DNA from: Fulvivirga sp. M361
GTDB taxonomy: Bacteria > Bacteroidota > Bacteroidia > Cytophagales > Cyclobacteriaceae
Length of the DNA: 64,000 bases
Direction: 5' to 3'
Assembly: GCF_007097395.1 (NCBI RefSeq)
Contig: NZ_VKDC01000012.1
Span: forward strand, 1-64,000
Positions 1 to 9,111 of this stretch are shown piece by piece (within the stretch, counting starts at the first letter, position 1; the number at the start of each line of letters is the position of its first letter). The position numbers were made by a program, and so were the translations under genes. The notes under the pieces were generated by a model. That model was not told the DNA's origin. It saw only the letters and a program-made list of their open reading frames with translations, and made no database searches.

Positions 1-90
1 AAAAGGCGGCATAGGCTTAGGACAACTCTTGCCTTTTTGAAAAAGAAGCTTGCTAATCGTTAAATCAAAAACTCAATCCTTGTAAAAGTA

Positions 91-122
91 AAAAGACCGC
101 CTCAATCACTTTTGAGACGGCC
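91..122 (-). terminator. Intrinsic terminator of rplU-rpmA
   Basis: Arms 95-105 and 112-122 pair over 11 bp, with two G-U wobbles in the minus-strand RNA and a 6-nt loop. On the minus strand the stem is followed by a run of T. It lies about 30 bases past the rpmA stop, as expected for the end of this operon. Confidence 0.8.
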
Positions 123-152
123 TCCTTCTTTTCAATACTATCTTCAGATCTT

Positions 153-410
153 TTACGCTGTGGTCTCCACAGAAACGAAAGACCGATTATTTCGTCCCTT
201 TTTAAATATTACGGTCCCGTCAGTAAGCGCAAATAAAGTGTGGTCCTTACCCATTCCCACATTATTACCAGGATGGTGTTTAGTTCCTCTTTGTCTGACA
301 ATAATATTACCAGCGATCGCTTTTTGACCACCATATATTTTTACACCCAAACGTTTACTTTCTGATTCTCTTCCGTTCCTTGAACTACCAGCTCCTTTTT
401 TGTGTGCCAT
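153..410 (-). CDS. rpmA: 50S ribosomal protein L27
   Basis: Ribosomal protein bL27 of the large subunit, located near the peptidyl-transferase centre. The 85-residue product starts [16 protein letters not shown], the highly conserved bL27 N-terminus. It has the usual length and shows the family core around [16 protein letters not shown] and [10 protein letters not shown]. There is no cleavable N-terminal extension of the Firmicutes type. It lies 9 bases after rplU in the same direction, the common L21-L27 operon order, and a terminator follows. Identity is certain. Confidence 0.98.
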   Translation of the reverse strand: MAHKKGAGSSRNGRESESKRLGVKIYGGQKAIAGNIIVRQRGTKHHPGNNVGMGKDHTLFALTDGTVIFKKGRNNRSFVSVETTA

Positions 411-419
411 TTTATCTAC

Positions 420-731
420 TTATTTAGAAATACCTTCAATTAAAACCTTTGTGAATTCCTGGCGATGCCCGTTTTTCACCTTGTAGCCTTTTCTTCGTTT
501 TTTCTTGAAAACGACTACTTTGTCACCTTTTACATGCCCAAGGATCTTCCCTGAAACTTTAGCACCTTTTACCAATGGTGCACCTACTTCAACTTTCCCC
601 TCATTATCTAATAAGAGTACTTTGTCGAACTCTACGGAAGCGCCTTCTTCGCCGTCCATCTTCGGAGCGTATACGAACTGGTCTTGCGTTACTTTGAACT
701 GCTTACCGGATATGTCAACTATTGCGTACAT
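420..731 (-). CDS. rplU: 50S ribosomal protein L21
   Basis: Ribosomal protein bL21 of the large subunit. The 103-residue product starts [14 protein letters not shown], the family N-terminus, and has the basic C-terminal [17 protein letters not shown] segment. Length is normal. It is the first gene of the rplU-rpmA operon. A near-perfect Bacteroidota promoter lies 34-64 bases upstream of the start. Confidence 0.98.
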   Translation of the reverse strand: MYAIVDISGKQFKVTQDQFVYAPKMDGEEGASVEFDKVLLLDNEGKVEVGAPLVKGAKVSGKILGHVKGDKVVVFKKKRRKGYKVKNGHRQEFTKVLIEGISK

Positions 732-764
732 TGATGATTAAATTATTTTTATCAAAATGGAGTG

Positions 765-795
765 CAAATTTAGGTTTTTTGCATGGATTTCCAAA
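765..795 (-). promoter_or_regulatory. rplU promoter (Bacteroidota consensus)
   Basis: Read on the minus strand, TTTG (795-792) is followed by exactly 19 bases and then TAAATTTG (772-765). This is a full match to the Bacteroidota primary sigma consensus TTTG-N19-TAnnTTTG. Transcription should start near position 758, giving a leader of roughly 27 bases before the rplU start at 731. Confidence 0.8.
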
Positions 796-948
796 AGGTA
801 ATTTTAATCACACGTGAGAGCGCTTAAAGGCCAGGCATTATCAAGCAGTTTCAATATCTTGCTTGATTCGCTTGGTTAATACGCTTGACTTGCTTGGTTT
901 TTGAAAAAAAAAGCGCTAACATCGTTTTAAGCCACTTTATCCGATCTT

Positions 949-1452
949 ATGAAAATCAATCTTCCGGAAAAATACGCTGATCTTTACCTCAAAGCGCTTA
1001 CAGAAAAAAAACAAACATTAGAAGCCAAAATAGAGGATTTTAAACAGGAGATCCGTGAAATAGATAATCATATAAGAAGCCTGACGAGTATGCCTATATT
1101 CGAAGAAAATTCGCAAATATCTCCCACCCCTCTGCCGGGTGATAAATATGCTTCTGAATGGTCCTGGACTAAAAAAATCGCGCATTTTGAGTCTTTGAAA
1201 GGAAAATTAATCATTGCAACGGAAGTGGTAGTTTTCATTTTAGATAAAGAACCCGGCCTGGATAAAGGCAAAGTACGAAGTTCCGTATCTGCCGCCCTGT
1301 CTAATTGGGTGAGGAGTAAGCGGTATTTGAAATTTAAAGATCCTTTATCGGGCAATTCTTATTACGGACCTACGGATTGGTTTTTACAAGATGGCAGGCC
1401 GCAAATTGATTTCATACCGGAAGAGTTAAAAAACAGACTATTGAAAAGGTAA
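949..1452 (+). CDS. Hypothetical protein with N-terminal coiled coil
   Basis: The family is not recognised. The 167-residue protein has no signal peptide or membrane segment. Residues about 12-46 are rich in K, E, Q and I with heptad-like spacing, so a short coiled coil is likely. Residues about 75-150 contain alternating helix-like stretches and a basic segment (NWVRSKRYLKFKD), which could be a winged-helix-like fold, but this is only an impression. The gene stands alone between divergent rplU and the nrdBA operon. It may be a DNA-binding or scaffold protein; no function is claimed. Confidence 0.6.
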   Translation: MKINLPEKYADLYLKALTEKKQTLEAKIEDFKQEIREIDNHIRSLTSMPIFEENSQISPTPLPGDKYASEWSWTKKIAHFESLKGKLIIATEVVVFILDKEPGLDKGKVRSSVSAALSNWVRSKRYLKFKDPLSGNSYYGPTDWFLQDGRPQIDFIPEELKNRLLKR

Positions 1453-1837
1453 AGCAGATGTAAGAATTTCTTCCTTTTTTATCAACACATATGCTGTGAA
1501 TAGCGCTTGCTTTTGTGGAAAACTTTTTGATTTTTTTTCACCCCTCAAAACACGTAATAACGGCATAAGTAATCATTGTGAAATAATATTTAAATAACTG
1601 AAAATCAATTATTTAAATACGATTCCATCTACTACTGAGTCCGATCATATATGACTTTGATTTTTATCATGTATTAGCAATCTTTGTGTGACCTATAGGC
1701 CTCAATGAAAGGTTACATAGCCGCTCTTAGTACATCCGTAATATTCTAGAGCAATTTTTAAACTTTTTACAGCCTTGTACTTTTTATAAAGGTTAAGTGC
1801 TGTGGTATTAGTGAGTAAATTTTAAAAAGAAGAGAAG
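1453..1837. other. Intergenic region with twin AT palindromes, upstream of nrdB
   Basis: No gene is visible in these 385 bases. The 10-bp palindrome TATTTAAATA occurs twice, at 1587-1596 and 1610-1619, with centres 23 bp apart, about two helical turns. Together with flanking bases they form an 11-bp inverted repeat with an 11-bp spacer. A weak promoter-like pair (TTTT at 1755, TACTTTTT at 1778) lies closer to nrdB. The twin site could be an operator for nrdBA, but no consensus for the usual regulator NrdR is evident. Confidence 0.45.
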
Positions 1838-2824
1838 ATGAGTGAAACAGCCACCGAAACAGAATTGATCTTACAAGAAAATAACAAACGGTTTGTATTA
1901 TTTCCTATTCAGCATAACGACATATGGGAGTTTTATAAAAAAGCTGAAGCCAGCTTCTGGACTGCCGAAGAGATTGATTTAAGCCAGGACCTGAGGGATT
2001 GGTCAGCCTTAAATGATGGTGAAAGGCACTTCATTACTCACGTTCTTGCTTTTTTTGCTGCCAGCGATGGCATCGTGAATGAAAATTTAGCAGAGCATTT
2101 TGTAGCTGAAGTACAATATACTGAGGCCAAGTTCTTTTATGGTTTTCAAATAGCCATAGAGAACATCCATTCCGAAACTTATTCTTTATTAATCGATACG
2201 TACGTTAAAGACCCTGTAGAAAAAGATAAGTTATTCAATGCTATTGAAACCATGGAGTGCGTTAAGAGAAAAGCGGACTGGGCATTGCGTTGGATTGATC
2301 ATGGTTCATTTCAGGAAAGGTTGATCGCCTTCGCTGCTGTGGAAGGTATATTTTTTTCCGGTAGTTTTTGTTCTATTTTCTGGTTAAAGAAAAGAGGGCT
2401 AATGCCCGGACTCACCTTTTCGAATGAATTGATCTCAAGGGATGAAGGATTACATTGTGATTTTGCGTGTTTACTATACGAGAATCATGTAGTGAATAAA
2501 CTTCCTGAAGATACTGTTATCGATATTATTAAAGATGCAGTGGAAATTGAGAAAGATTTCGTTACAGATGCTCTCCCGGTAAGTTTGATCGGAATGAATG
2601 CTGAATTAATGTGTCAGTACATTGAGTTTGTGGCAGATCGTTTACTAAATGAGCTAGTGGGTAAGAAAATTTACAATACCGCTAATCCCTTTGATTTCAT
2701 GGAGATGATCTCTTTACAGGGTAAAACAAATTTCTTCGAAAAGAGGGTAGGTGACTATCAGAAAGCCGGAGTGATGAAAGGAAATGATGATACACCTCGA
2801 TTTTCACTGGACGAAGATTTTTAA
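1838..2824 (+). CDS. nrdB: Class Ia ribonucleotide reductase beta subunit
   Basis: Small subunit of ribonucleoside-diphosphate reductase. It carries the di-iron centre and tyrosyl radical that start reduction of NDPs to dNDPs, in complex with NrdA in the cytoplasm. The 328 residues contain the expected metal ligands: D77, E108, H111, E169, E203 and H206. The radical tyrosine is Y115 in the ExxHxxxY arrangement (IENIHSETY). The C-terminal FSLDEDF is the acidic tail expected to dock on the alpha subunit. It is followed 44 bases later by nrdA, so the two are probably co-transcribed. Presence of the radical Tyr argues for an ordinary class Ia enzyme rather than the Tyr-less class Ic. Confidence 0.97.
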   Translation: MSETATETELILQENNKRFVLFPIQHNDIWEFYKKAEASFWTAEEIDLSQDLRDWSALNDGERHFITHVLAFFAASDGIVNENLAEHFVAEVQYTEAKFFYGFQIAIENIHSETYSLLIDTYVKDPVEKDKLFNAIETMECVKRKADWALRWIDHGSFQERLIAFAAVEGIFFSGSFCSIFWLKKRGLMPGLTFSNELISRDEGLHCDFACLLYENHVVNKLPEDTVIDIIKDAVEIEKDFVTDALPVSLIGMNAELMCQYIEFVADRLLNELVGKKIYNTANPFDFMEMISLQGKTNFFEKRVGDYQKAGVMKGNDDTPRFSLDEDF

Positions 2825-2868
2825 TTTTTTAGACTTTTTTTCATAACCCCAAAACCACCATATAAGTA

Positions 2869-5265
2869 ATGCTAGTAGTTAAAAGAGACGGAAGACGGGA
2901 GTCTGTTAAATTTGATAAAGTAACAGCCCGCATTGAAAAGCTATGTTATGGGTTGGACCGGAATTACATCGAGCCAGTAGACATAGCCAAAAAAGTAATT
3001 AATGGGATTTATGATGGCGTAACAACGGTAGAACTGGATAACCTTGCAGCTGAAACGGCTGCTTCCATGACCGTTAAACACCCGGATTTTGCCAAATTGG
3101 CTGCCAGGGTAGCTATATCCAACCTGCATAAAGTAACCAGTAAGTCTTTTTCCAATACTATGAAAAGACTTTACACTTATGTAGATCCAAAAACCGGGGA
3201 AAACGCACCGCTTATTTCAAAAGAAGCATATGGGGTTATAAAGAAAAGCGCGGCGCTCCTGGACTCTTCGATCATTTATGATCGCGATTTCGGTTATGAC
3301 TACTTTGGCTTTAAAACATTAGAAAAATCATACCTGATGAAGATAGACGGTATGATCGTTGAACGTCCTCAACATATGCTCATGCGGGTGGCTGTGGGTA
3401 TACATATGGAAGACATGGATGCAGTTATCGAAACGTATAACTTACTTTCTGAAAAGTGGTTTACGCACGCTACTCCTACCCTTTTTAACGCAGGTACGCC
3501 TAAACCTCAACTTTCGTCTTGCTTTCTGCTTACAATGAAAGATGACAGTATCGATGGGATCTATGATACACTGAAGCAATGTGCCAAAATCTCACAATCT
3601 GCCGGTGGAATAGGATTAAGTATCCATAATGTACGCGCTACCGGATCCTATATAAAAGGGACCGGAGGAGTATCTAACGGGATTGTTCCTATGTTAAGGA
3701 ATTTCGATATGACAGCACGCTACGTAGACCAGGGAGGTGGTAAGCGTAAAGGTAGTTTCGCCATATACCTGGAGCCATGGCATGCGGATATCTTCGAATT
3801 CCTGGACCTTAAAAAGAACCATGGTAAAGAAGAACTTCGTGCCCGGGATTTATTCTACGCACTTTGGATCTCTGACCTGTTCATGAAAAGGGTGGAGAAC
3901 AATGACACTTGGTCGTTATTTTGCCCTAACGAAGCGCCCGGGTTAGCCGATAGCTATGGAGAGGATTTTGAAAGACTCTATTTAAAATACGAGAAGGAAG
4001 GACGTTACAGAAAGCAGGTAAAAGCACAAGATCTATGGTTTGAGGTATTAGAAGCACAAATAGAAACAGGTACTCCTTATATGTTGTATAAAGATGCCGC
4101 TAATAAGAAATCAAATCAGAAAAACCTGGGCACCATCAAATCCAGTAACCTTTGTACAGAAATCCTGGAATATACGGCACCTGATGAAGTAGCCGTATGT
4201 AACCTGGCGTCTATTGCATTACCCAAATTTGTTACTGAAGACGGTAAATTTGACCATCAAAAACTTTTTGAAATTACTAAGGTCATCACTAAAAACCTTA
4301 ATAAGGTTATTGATATCAATTACTACCCGGTGGAAGAGGCACGTAACTCTAACATGCGTCATCGTCCTATTGGAATAGGGGTACAAGGCCTTGCCGATAC
4401 TTTTATAAGCCTTAAAATGCCGTTTGAATCAGATGAGGCACATGGCTTAAATAAAGATATCCATGAAACCATCTATTTTGCAGCAATGAGTGCTTCTATG
4501 GAACTGGCCAAAAAAGATGGCTCTTATGAGACCTTTAAAGGCTCTCCTGTTTCTAAAGGTATCTTTCAATTTGACATGTGGGGTGTTACTCCTGACTCCG
4601 GTCGATGGGACTGGGACAGCCTGAAAAAAGAAGTGAAGAAAAATGGTGTACGTAACTCCCTTTTATTAGCACCAATGCCTACAGCTTCTACTTCACAGAT
4701 ATTAGGCAATAACGAGTGTTTTGAGCCTTATACTTCTAACATTTATACGAGAAGAACATTATCCGGTGAGTTTATTGTAGTAAATAAACACTTGATGAAA
4801 GATCTCATAGCACTGGGAATGTGGGATGAATCCATGAAAAACCGATTGATAGAAGCCAATGGTTCTATTCAAAACATCCCTGAAATACCTCAGCACATTA
4901 AAGACATCTATAAAACTGTTTGGGAGATCTCACAGAAAGCCATCATTGACATGGCTGCTGACCGTGGCGCATACATTTGCCAAAGTCAGAGTATGAACAT
5001 TCACATACAAGATCCGAACTTCGGTAAACTAACGTCTATGCATTTTTATGCATGGAAAAAGGGCCTGAAAACGGGCATGTACTACCTGAGATCAAAAGCA
5101 GCTACCAGTGCTATTCAGTTTACTGTGGAAAAAACAGCAGCACAGGAACAGCCAAAAGTCAAAGGCACTATAGCAGAAAGAGAAGAAGCTGCATTGGCCC
5201 AAAAGCAAGCTGATATGGTTTGTTCATTGGATAACCCTGATGAATGTGAAGCTTGTGGAAGCTGA
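2869..5265 (+). CDS. nrdA: Class Ia ribonucleotide reductase alpha subunit
   Basis: Catalytic large subunit of ribonucleoside-diphosphate reductase. The 798 residues start with an ATP-cone-like regulatory domain (residues about 1-95, beginning [11 protein letters not shown]). The catalytic barrel follows, with the SSCFLL and NLCTEI motifs carrying active-site cysteines and the N-x-C-x-E radical triad, and [10 protein letters not shown] carrying the partner cysteine. The C-terminus ends in a CEAC pair, the mobile dithiol that re-reduces the active site through thioredoxin or glutaredoxin. Length fits the family. It lies downstream of nrdB, the reverse of the enterobacterial nrdA-nrdB order, and a strong terminator follows. 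Confidence 0.97.
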   Translation: MLVVKRDGRRESVKFDKVTARIEKLCYGLDRNYIEPVDIAKKVINGIYDGVTTVELDNLAAETAASMTVKHPDFAKLAARVAISNLHKVTSKSFSNTMKRLYTYVDPKTGENAPLISKEAYGVIKKSAALLDSSIIYDRDFGYDYFGFKTLEKSYLMKIDGMIVERPQHMLMRVAVGIHMEDMDAVIETYNLLSEKWFTHATPTLFNAGTPKPQLSSCFLLTMKDDSIDGIYDTLKQCAKISQSAGGIGLSIHNVRATGSYIKGTGGVSNGIVPMLRNFDMTARYVDQGGGKRKGSFAIYLEPWHADIFEFLDLKKNHGKEELRARDLFYALWISDLFMKRVENNDTWSLFCPNEAPGLADSYGEDFERLYLKYEKEGRYRKQVKAQDLWFEVLEAQIETGTPYMLYKDAANKKSNQKNLGTIKSSNLCTEILEYTAPDEVAVCNLASIALPKFVTEDGKFDHQKLFEITKVITKNLNKVIDINYYPVEEARNSNMRHRPIGIGVQGLADTFISLKMPFESDEAHGLNKDIHETIYFAAMSASMELAKKDGSYETFKGSPVSKGIFQFDMWGVTPDSGRWDWDSLKKEVKKNGVRNSLLLAPMPTASTSQILGNNECFEPYTSNIYTRRTLSGEFIVVNKHLMKDLIALGMWDESMKNRLIEANGSIQNIPEIPQHIKDIYKTVWEISQKAIIDMAADRGAYICQSQSMNIHIQDPNFGKLTSMHFYAWKKGLKTGMYYLRSKAATSAIQFTVEKTAAQEQPKVKGTIAEREEAALAQKQADMVCSLDNPDECEACGS

Positions 5266-5290
5266 TACTAAGTGAATAAAATAATTGTGA

Positions 5291-5320
5291 AAGTCCCGGA
5301 TATTGTTCGGGACTTTTTTA
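5291..5320 (+). terminator. Intrinsic terminator of nrdBA
   Basis: AAGTCCCG (5291-5298) pairs perfectly with CGGGACTT (5308-5315) across a 9-base loop and is followed directly by more T. It lies 26 bases past the nrdA stop. Confidence 0.85.
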
Positions 5321-5460
5321 TTGTATACTGTTTATATATCAACCTTTTCACAAAAAATTTTAGCAGCCGTCTGCCTATCTAATGACCAGAACCTTATCCT
5401 TTCAATCTCACCAAAAGACCTCACCATATCCGGATATAATTAAATTAAAAAACGTTACTC

Positions 5461-5491
5461 TTTGACATTTTAATATTATCGTTTAGCTTCG
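5461..5491 (+). promoter_or_regulatory. thr operon promoter (Bacteroidota consensus)
   Basis: TTTG at 5461-5464, then exactly 19 bases, then TAGCTTCG at 5484-5491. This matches TTTG-N19-TAnnTTTG with one mismatch. Transcription would start near 5497, about 60 bases before the leader peptide and about 200 bases before thrA, so a long leader RNA is made. Confidence 0.65.
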
Positions 5492-5555
5492 CCTTATCAA
5501 AAGAAATAATGTTCTGCAAGTGAAGAATATAGCAAAATATCCTATCTCACATCAG

Positions 5556-5621
5556 ATGATCAGCCGATCTGCTTGCACTACTATTATTACAACTACTATT
5601 ATCACCCCTTTACGGGGTTAA
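5556..5621 (+). CDS. thrL: thr operon leader peptide (Thr/Ile-rich)
   Basis: A 21-codon ORF between the thr promoter and thrA encodes MISRSACTTIITTTIITPLRG and then a TAA stop. Ten consecutive codons (8-17) are all Thr or Ile: six Thr and four Ile. The composition parallels the enterobacterial ThrL leader, where ribosome stalling at Thr and Ile codons prevents transcription termination. Thr and Ile are the end products that should control this pathway. A small hairpin overlaps its last codons. The ORF, its composition and position are seen directly; the attenuation role is inferred by analogy. Confidence 0.8.
   Translation: MISRSACTTIITTTIITPLRG
5604..5618 (+). promoter_or_regulatory. Hairpin at the end of the thr leader ORF
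   Basis: ACCCC (5604-5608) pairs with GGGGT (5614-5618) over a 5-base loop, inside the last five codons of the leader peptide. A ribosome finishing the leader would melt it, while one stalled on the Thr/Ile codons would not cover it fully. No strong T-run follows, so whether this is terminator, anti-terminator or pause hairpin is open. ACAACT (5589-5594) can also pair with AGTTGT (5655-5660), a possible competing fold. Confidence 0.4.
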
Positions 5622-5698
5622 TTACTACATATCGCCAAAGGCATAAGCCGACTCAGTTGTTCTCATAACACGTATTATTCACCACCAAGATCTTAATT

Positions 5699-8140
5699 AT
5701 GTTGGTCATTAAATTTGGAGGGACTTCAGTAGCCTCCGCTAAAAATATTGCTTTAGTAAAAGACATTATCCAGGAAAAAGACACGCCACTCATCGTAGTA
5801 GTTTCTGCACTGGGAGGTATTACCAATAAGCTGGTAGAATGTAGCACACTGGCTTCCAACGGAGACGAAGAATATCTCAAACTATTCAGCCAGATTGATC
5901 AGAAGCATCTGGAAACTATCAAGGAGCTAATATCAGTCAAAAATCAGGGCAAAACACTCAGTAAAATAAAGATCATATTAAATGAACTGGAAGATATCTG
6001 CCGCGGTGTATTCCTGATCCATGAGCTAAGCGCAAAGACAAAAGATAAGGTGCTTAGTTTTGGAGAACGGTTATCTGCCACCATTATTAGTGATTATTTT
6101 GCTGATCAGGGTATAAAAACTGAATTGGCGTCACCTGAAACCTTCATTAAAACAGACAGTAATCACGGGCGTGCCAATGTAGATTTCTCTGATACACGCA
6201 AAGAAATAGCCGCCTACTTCCGGGGAAGCACAGGCTTATGGATATGTCCTGGCTTTATAGCCTCCGATAAAAATGGAGAAACAACTACCTTGGGAAGGGG
6301 GGGCTCTGATTATACAGCAGCAATACTGGCAGCCAGTTTAAAAAGTGAAAAGCTAGAGGTCTGGACGGATGTAAGTGGTATGATGACTGCCGACCCGCGT
6401 TGGGTACGTGCGGCATATGCCATAGAACACATTTCCTACGAAGAGGCCATGGAGTTGTCACATTTTGGAGCAAAAGTGATCTATCCCCCAACCATACAGC
6501 CGGTACTGGAAGCTAATATTCCGATTTACATCAAAAACACATTCCAAAAAGAAGATAAAGGCACTGTTATCTCAAGTCGCATCCACGAAAATGGTCCGTT
6601 GATCAAAGGGCTTTCCTGTGTTCATAATGTAGCTCTGTTCAACTTTGCAGGTAGTGGAATGGTGGGTATTCCTAATTTCTCACATCGCTTATTCCGTGCG
6701 CTATCATCTGCAAAGGTCAGTGTAATTCTGATTACACAGGCATCTTCCGAACACTCTATTTGCATAGCTATCGACGCGGGCAACAGCGAAGTGGCCGGAA
6801 AGTCTATAGAACAGGAGTTTGAATACGAACTAAGCACACATAAGATCAATCCACTGGAAATTGAAAAAGACCTGTCTATCATTGCTCTGGTGGGTTCAAA
6901 AATGAAAGAGCAAGTAGGCGTAAGTGGACGTATGTTTAGTGTATTAGGTCAAAATGGGGTCAATATCAAAGCCATTGCACAAGGCTCTTCCGAAAAGAAC
7001 ATCTCCGTGGTGGTTAACGCAAATGAAACTAAAAAAGCGCTTAACAGCCTCCATGAAAGCTTCTTTCTCTCTGAGCAAAAAACCCTTAACCTGTTCATGA
7101 TAGGAGTAGGAAATGTCGGTGGTACGTTGATCGATCAATTGAACCAACAAAAAGCTTACCTGTCAGAACATCACCGCGTGAATTTGCGAGTCGTAGCGCT
7201 TGCCAATAGTAAGAAAGCCTACTTTGAACCTACCGGCATAGACCTGGACCGTTGGAAAGATGATCTGGACAGCGAGGGCACCAAAATGTCAACCGATGAA
7301 TTTGTGAAAACCATGGCTGAGTTGAATATGCGTAACAGCATTTTTGTAGACAATACTGCTCATGAAGAAATTGCCAATGTCTATGAACAAGTACTAGGAG
7401 AAAGTATTTCGGTAGTTACTCCAAACAAAATAGCCTGTACACAAAACATTGAAAGATATCGTTCACTAAAACAAACAGCCCGACGTTATGGGGCAAAGTT
7501 CCTGTTCGAAACTAATGTGGGTGCCGGCCTGCCTGTCATCAACACCTTGAATGATCTTATCAAAAGTGGTGATGAAGTACTAAAGATAGAAGCTGTACTT
7601 TCCGGTAGCCTCAATTTCATATTCAACAATTTCAATGATAATGTCAAATTTGTTGACATCGTTAAACAAGCCCAGGTAGAAGGGTACACAGAGCCCGATC
7701 CAAGAATAGACTTAAGTGGTGTGGATGTTATGAGAAAGATCCTGATCCTGATCCGCGAAAGTGGACATGAAATGGAACTGCATAATATAAAAAGTGAGCA
7801 ATTTATTCCTGAGGTATGTATGGATGCTCCAAGTATAGATGATTTTTTCACTGAGCTGGCCGGCCAGGAAGAAGTATTCCGGAAGATGTTGGAAAAGGCA
7901 CGTACTGAGAACAAACAGATCAAGTATGTCGCCACATTTAACCAGGGTAAGGCAGAAACCGGCGTGAAGTTCATTAGCCCCGACCACCCTTTCTATAACC
8001 TGGAAGGCAAAGACAATATTGTATTGTTTACCACGAAACGCTATGAAGACCAGCCATTGGTCATCAAAGGTGCCGGTGCCGGAGCTGCTGTTACAGCGAT
8101 GGGGATTTTTGGTGACATAATGCGTATCGCTCATGAGTAG
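5699..8140 (+). CDS. thrA: Bifunctional aspartate kinase / homoserine dehydrogenase I
   Basis: Catalyses the first and third steps from aspartate towards threonine: phosphorylation of aspartate and NAD(P)H reduction of aspartate semialdehyde to homoserine. The 813-residue protein has the N-terminal kinase motif KFGGTSVAS at residue 5 and the LGRGGSDYTAA loop near 200. Regulatory ACT domains lie at about 310-455. The dehydrogenase Rossmann motif IGVGNVGG starts near 460, and the homoserine dehydrogenase signature (ETNVGAGLPVINTL) near 600. Length equals the ThrA/MetL class. It overlaps thrB by 8 bases. Position behind a Thr/Ile leader supports ThrA rather than MetL. Confidence 0.96.
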   Translation: MLVIKFGGTSVASAKNIALVKDIIQEKDTPLIVVVSALGGITNKLVECSTLASNGDEEYLKLFSQIDQKHLETIKELISVKNQGKTLSKIKIILNELEDICRGVFLIHELSAKTKDKVLSFGERLSATIISDYFADQGIKTELASPETFIKTDSNHGRANVDFSDTRKEIAAYFRGSTGLWICPGFIASDKNGETTTLGRGGSDYTAAILAASLKSEKLEVWTDVSGMMTADPRWVRAAYAIEHISYEEAMELSHFGAKVIYPPTIQPVLEANIPIYIKNTFQKEDKGTVISSRIHENGPLIKGLSCVHNVALFNFAGSGMVGIPNFSHRLFRALSSAKVSVILITQASSEHSICIAIDAGNSEVAGKSIEQEFEYELSTHKINPLEIEKDLSIIALVGSKMKEQVGVSGRMFSVLGQNGVNIKAIAQGSSEKNISVVVNANETKKALNSLHESFFLSEQKTLNLFMIGVGNVGGTLIDQLNQQKAYLSEHHRVNLRVVALANSKKAYFEPTGIDLDRWKDDLDSEGTKMSTDEFVKTMAELNMRNSIFVDNTAHEEIANVYEQVLGESISVVTPNKIACTQNIERYRSLKQTARRYGAKFLFETNVGAGLPVINTLNDLIKSGDEVLKIEAVLSGSLNFIFNNFNDNVKFVDIVKQAQVEGYTEPDPRIDLSGVDVMRKILILIRESGHEMELHNIKSEQFIPEVCMDAPSIDDFFTELAGQEEVFRKMLEKARTENKQIKYVATFNQGKAETGVKFISPDHPFYNLEGKDNIVLFTTKRYEDQPLVIKGAGAGAAVTAMGIFGDIMRIAHE

Positions 8141-9062
8141 TAGATCAATCAGGATATTTGCCCCTGCTACAGTGGCCAATGTGGGCCCTGGATTTGATGT
8201 ATTGGGGCTGGCATTAGAAGGAATTGGTGACGAAATAGCCATGTCACTTACTTCTGAACAAGGTATAAAAATAGCCATACCTGAATCGGACTTGCCTACT
8301 GATCCAAAGGTGAATGTAGCCGGTGTTGCAATACAAGCGCTGTTAGATGACCTGAATTCATCACAGGGGGTGGATATGACCATCTATAAAAAAGTACTCC
8401 CTGGCAGTGGGCTAGGTTCCAGCGCCTCCAGTTCTGCAGGCGCTGTCTTTGCCGTTAATGAGTTACTAGGCAGGCCTTTTTCGAAACAAGAACTTGTTAA
8501 ATTTGCCATGGCTGGTGAGGCTGCCTCCTCTGGAAAAGCACATGCTGATAATGTAGCTCCTTCCCTTTTAGGGGGTTTTACACTGGTAAGAAGTTATGAC
8601 CCGCTGGATGTAATCAGTCTTGCCTATCCGGATGACCTTATTGTGGTAGTAGTACACCCCCAGATCGAAGTAAAAACATCTGACTCCAAAAAAATATTAA
8701 GAAAAGATGTACCGCTGGAAACGGCTATTGCACAATGGGGAAACCTTGCCGGATTGGTTTCCGGGCTTGCCTCATCAGATCACTCATTGATCAGCAGGTC
8801 ATTACAAGACCTTATCGTAGAACCTGTACGATCCATGTTAATTCCGGCGTTTGACCAACTCAAAATAGCCGCCAAAGCGGGTGAAGCACTTGGGTGTAGT
8901 ATTTCAGGTTCCGGCCCTTCTGTATTCGCACTTTGTAATACTATGGAACAGGCTAGTCAAATTGGCAACGACTTTCAACAGATTTATGACGACCTTGCCA
9001 TTGAGCAACAGGTCCATATTTCAAAAATCAATACGGAGGGCGCCCAGATTATAAAAGGCTAA
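8133..9062 (+). CDS. thrB: Homoserine kinase
   Basis: GHMP-family kinase that phosphorylates homoserine to O-phosphohomoserine, the substrate of ThrC. The 309-residue protein begins with the typical FAPATVANVGPGFDVLG segment. The GHMP ATP-binding motif PGSGLGSSASSSAGA lies near residue 90, and the third motif GCSISGSGPSVFAL near 255. The start overlaps the thrA end by 8 bases, suggesting translational coupling. Length is normal for the family. Confidence 0.97.
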   Translation: MSSRSIRIFAPATVANVGPGFDVLGLALEGIGDEIAMSLTSEQGIKIAIPESDLPTDPKVNVAGVAIQALLDDLNSSQGVDMTIYKKVLPGSGLGSSASSSAGAVFAVNELLGRPFSKQELVKFAMAGEAASSGKAHADNVAPSLLGGFTLVRSYDPLDVISLAYPDDLIVVVVHPQIEVKTSDSKKILRKDVPLETAIAQWGNLAGLVSGLASSDHSLISRSLQDLIVEPVRSMLIPAFDQLKIAAKAGEALGCSISGSGPSVFALCNTMEQASQIGNDFQQIYDDLAIEQQVHISKINTEGAQIIKG

Positions 9063-9111
9063 GCACACATGCCAGGTTCCTGTCAAAACTAAAAAAAACA
9101 ACTCATTAAAA

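Noticed and set aside
1-37. Loose inverted repeat AAAAGGC/GCCTTTT at the window edge
   Set aside because: The loop is 23 bases and the upstream gene is outside the window, so a terminator call cannot be supported.
1490-1506. ACACATATGCTGTG as an NrdR box for nrdBA
   Set aside because: The gap between ACAC and the right half is 6 bases rather than the expected about 8, and no second box at the usual spacing was found.
7712-8383. 223-codon minus-strand ORF across the thrA-thrB junction
   Set aside because: It lies antisense to two certain enzymes with full catalytic motifs.
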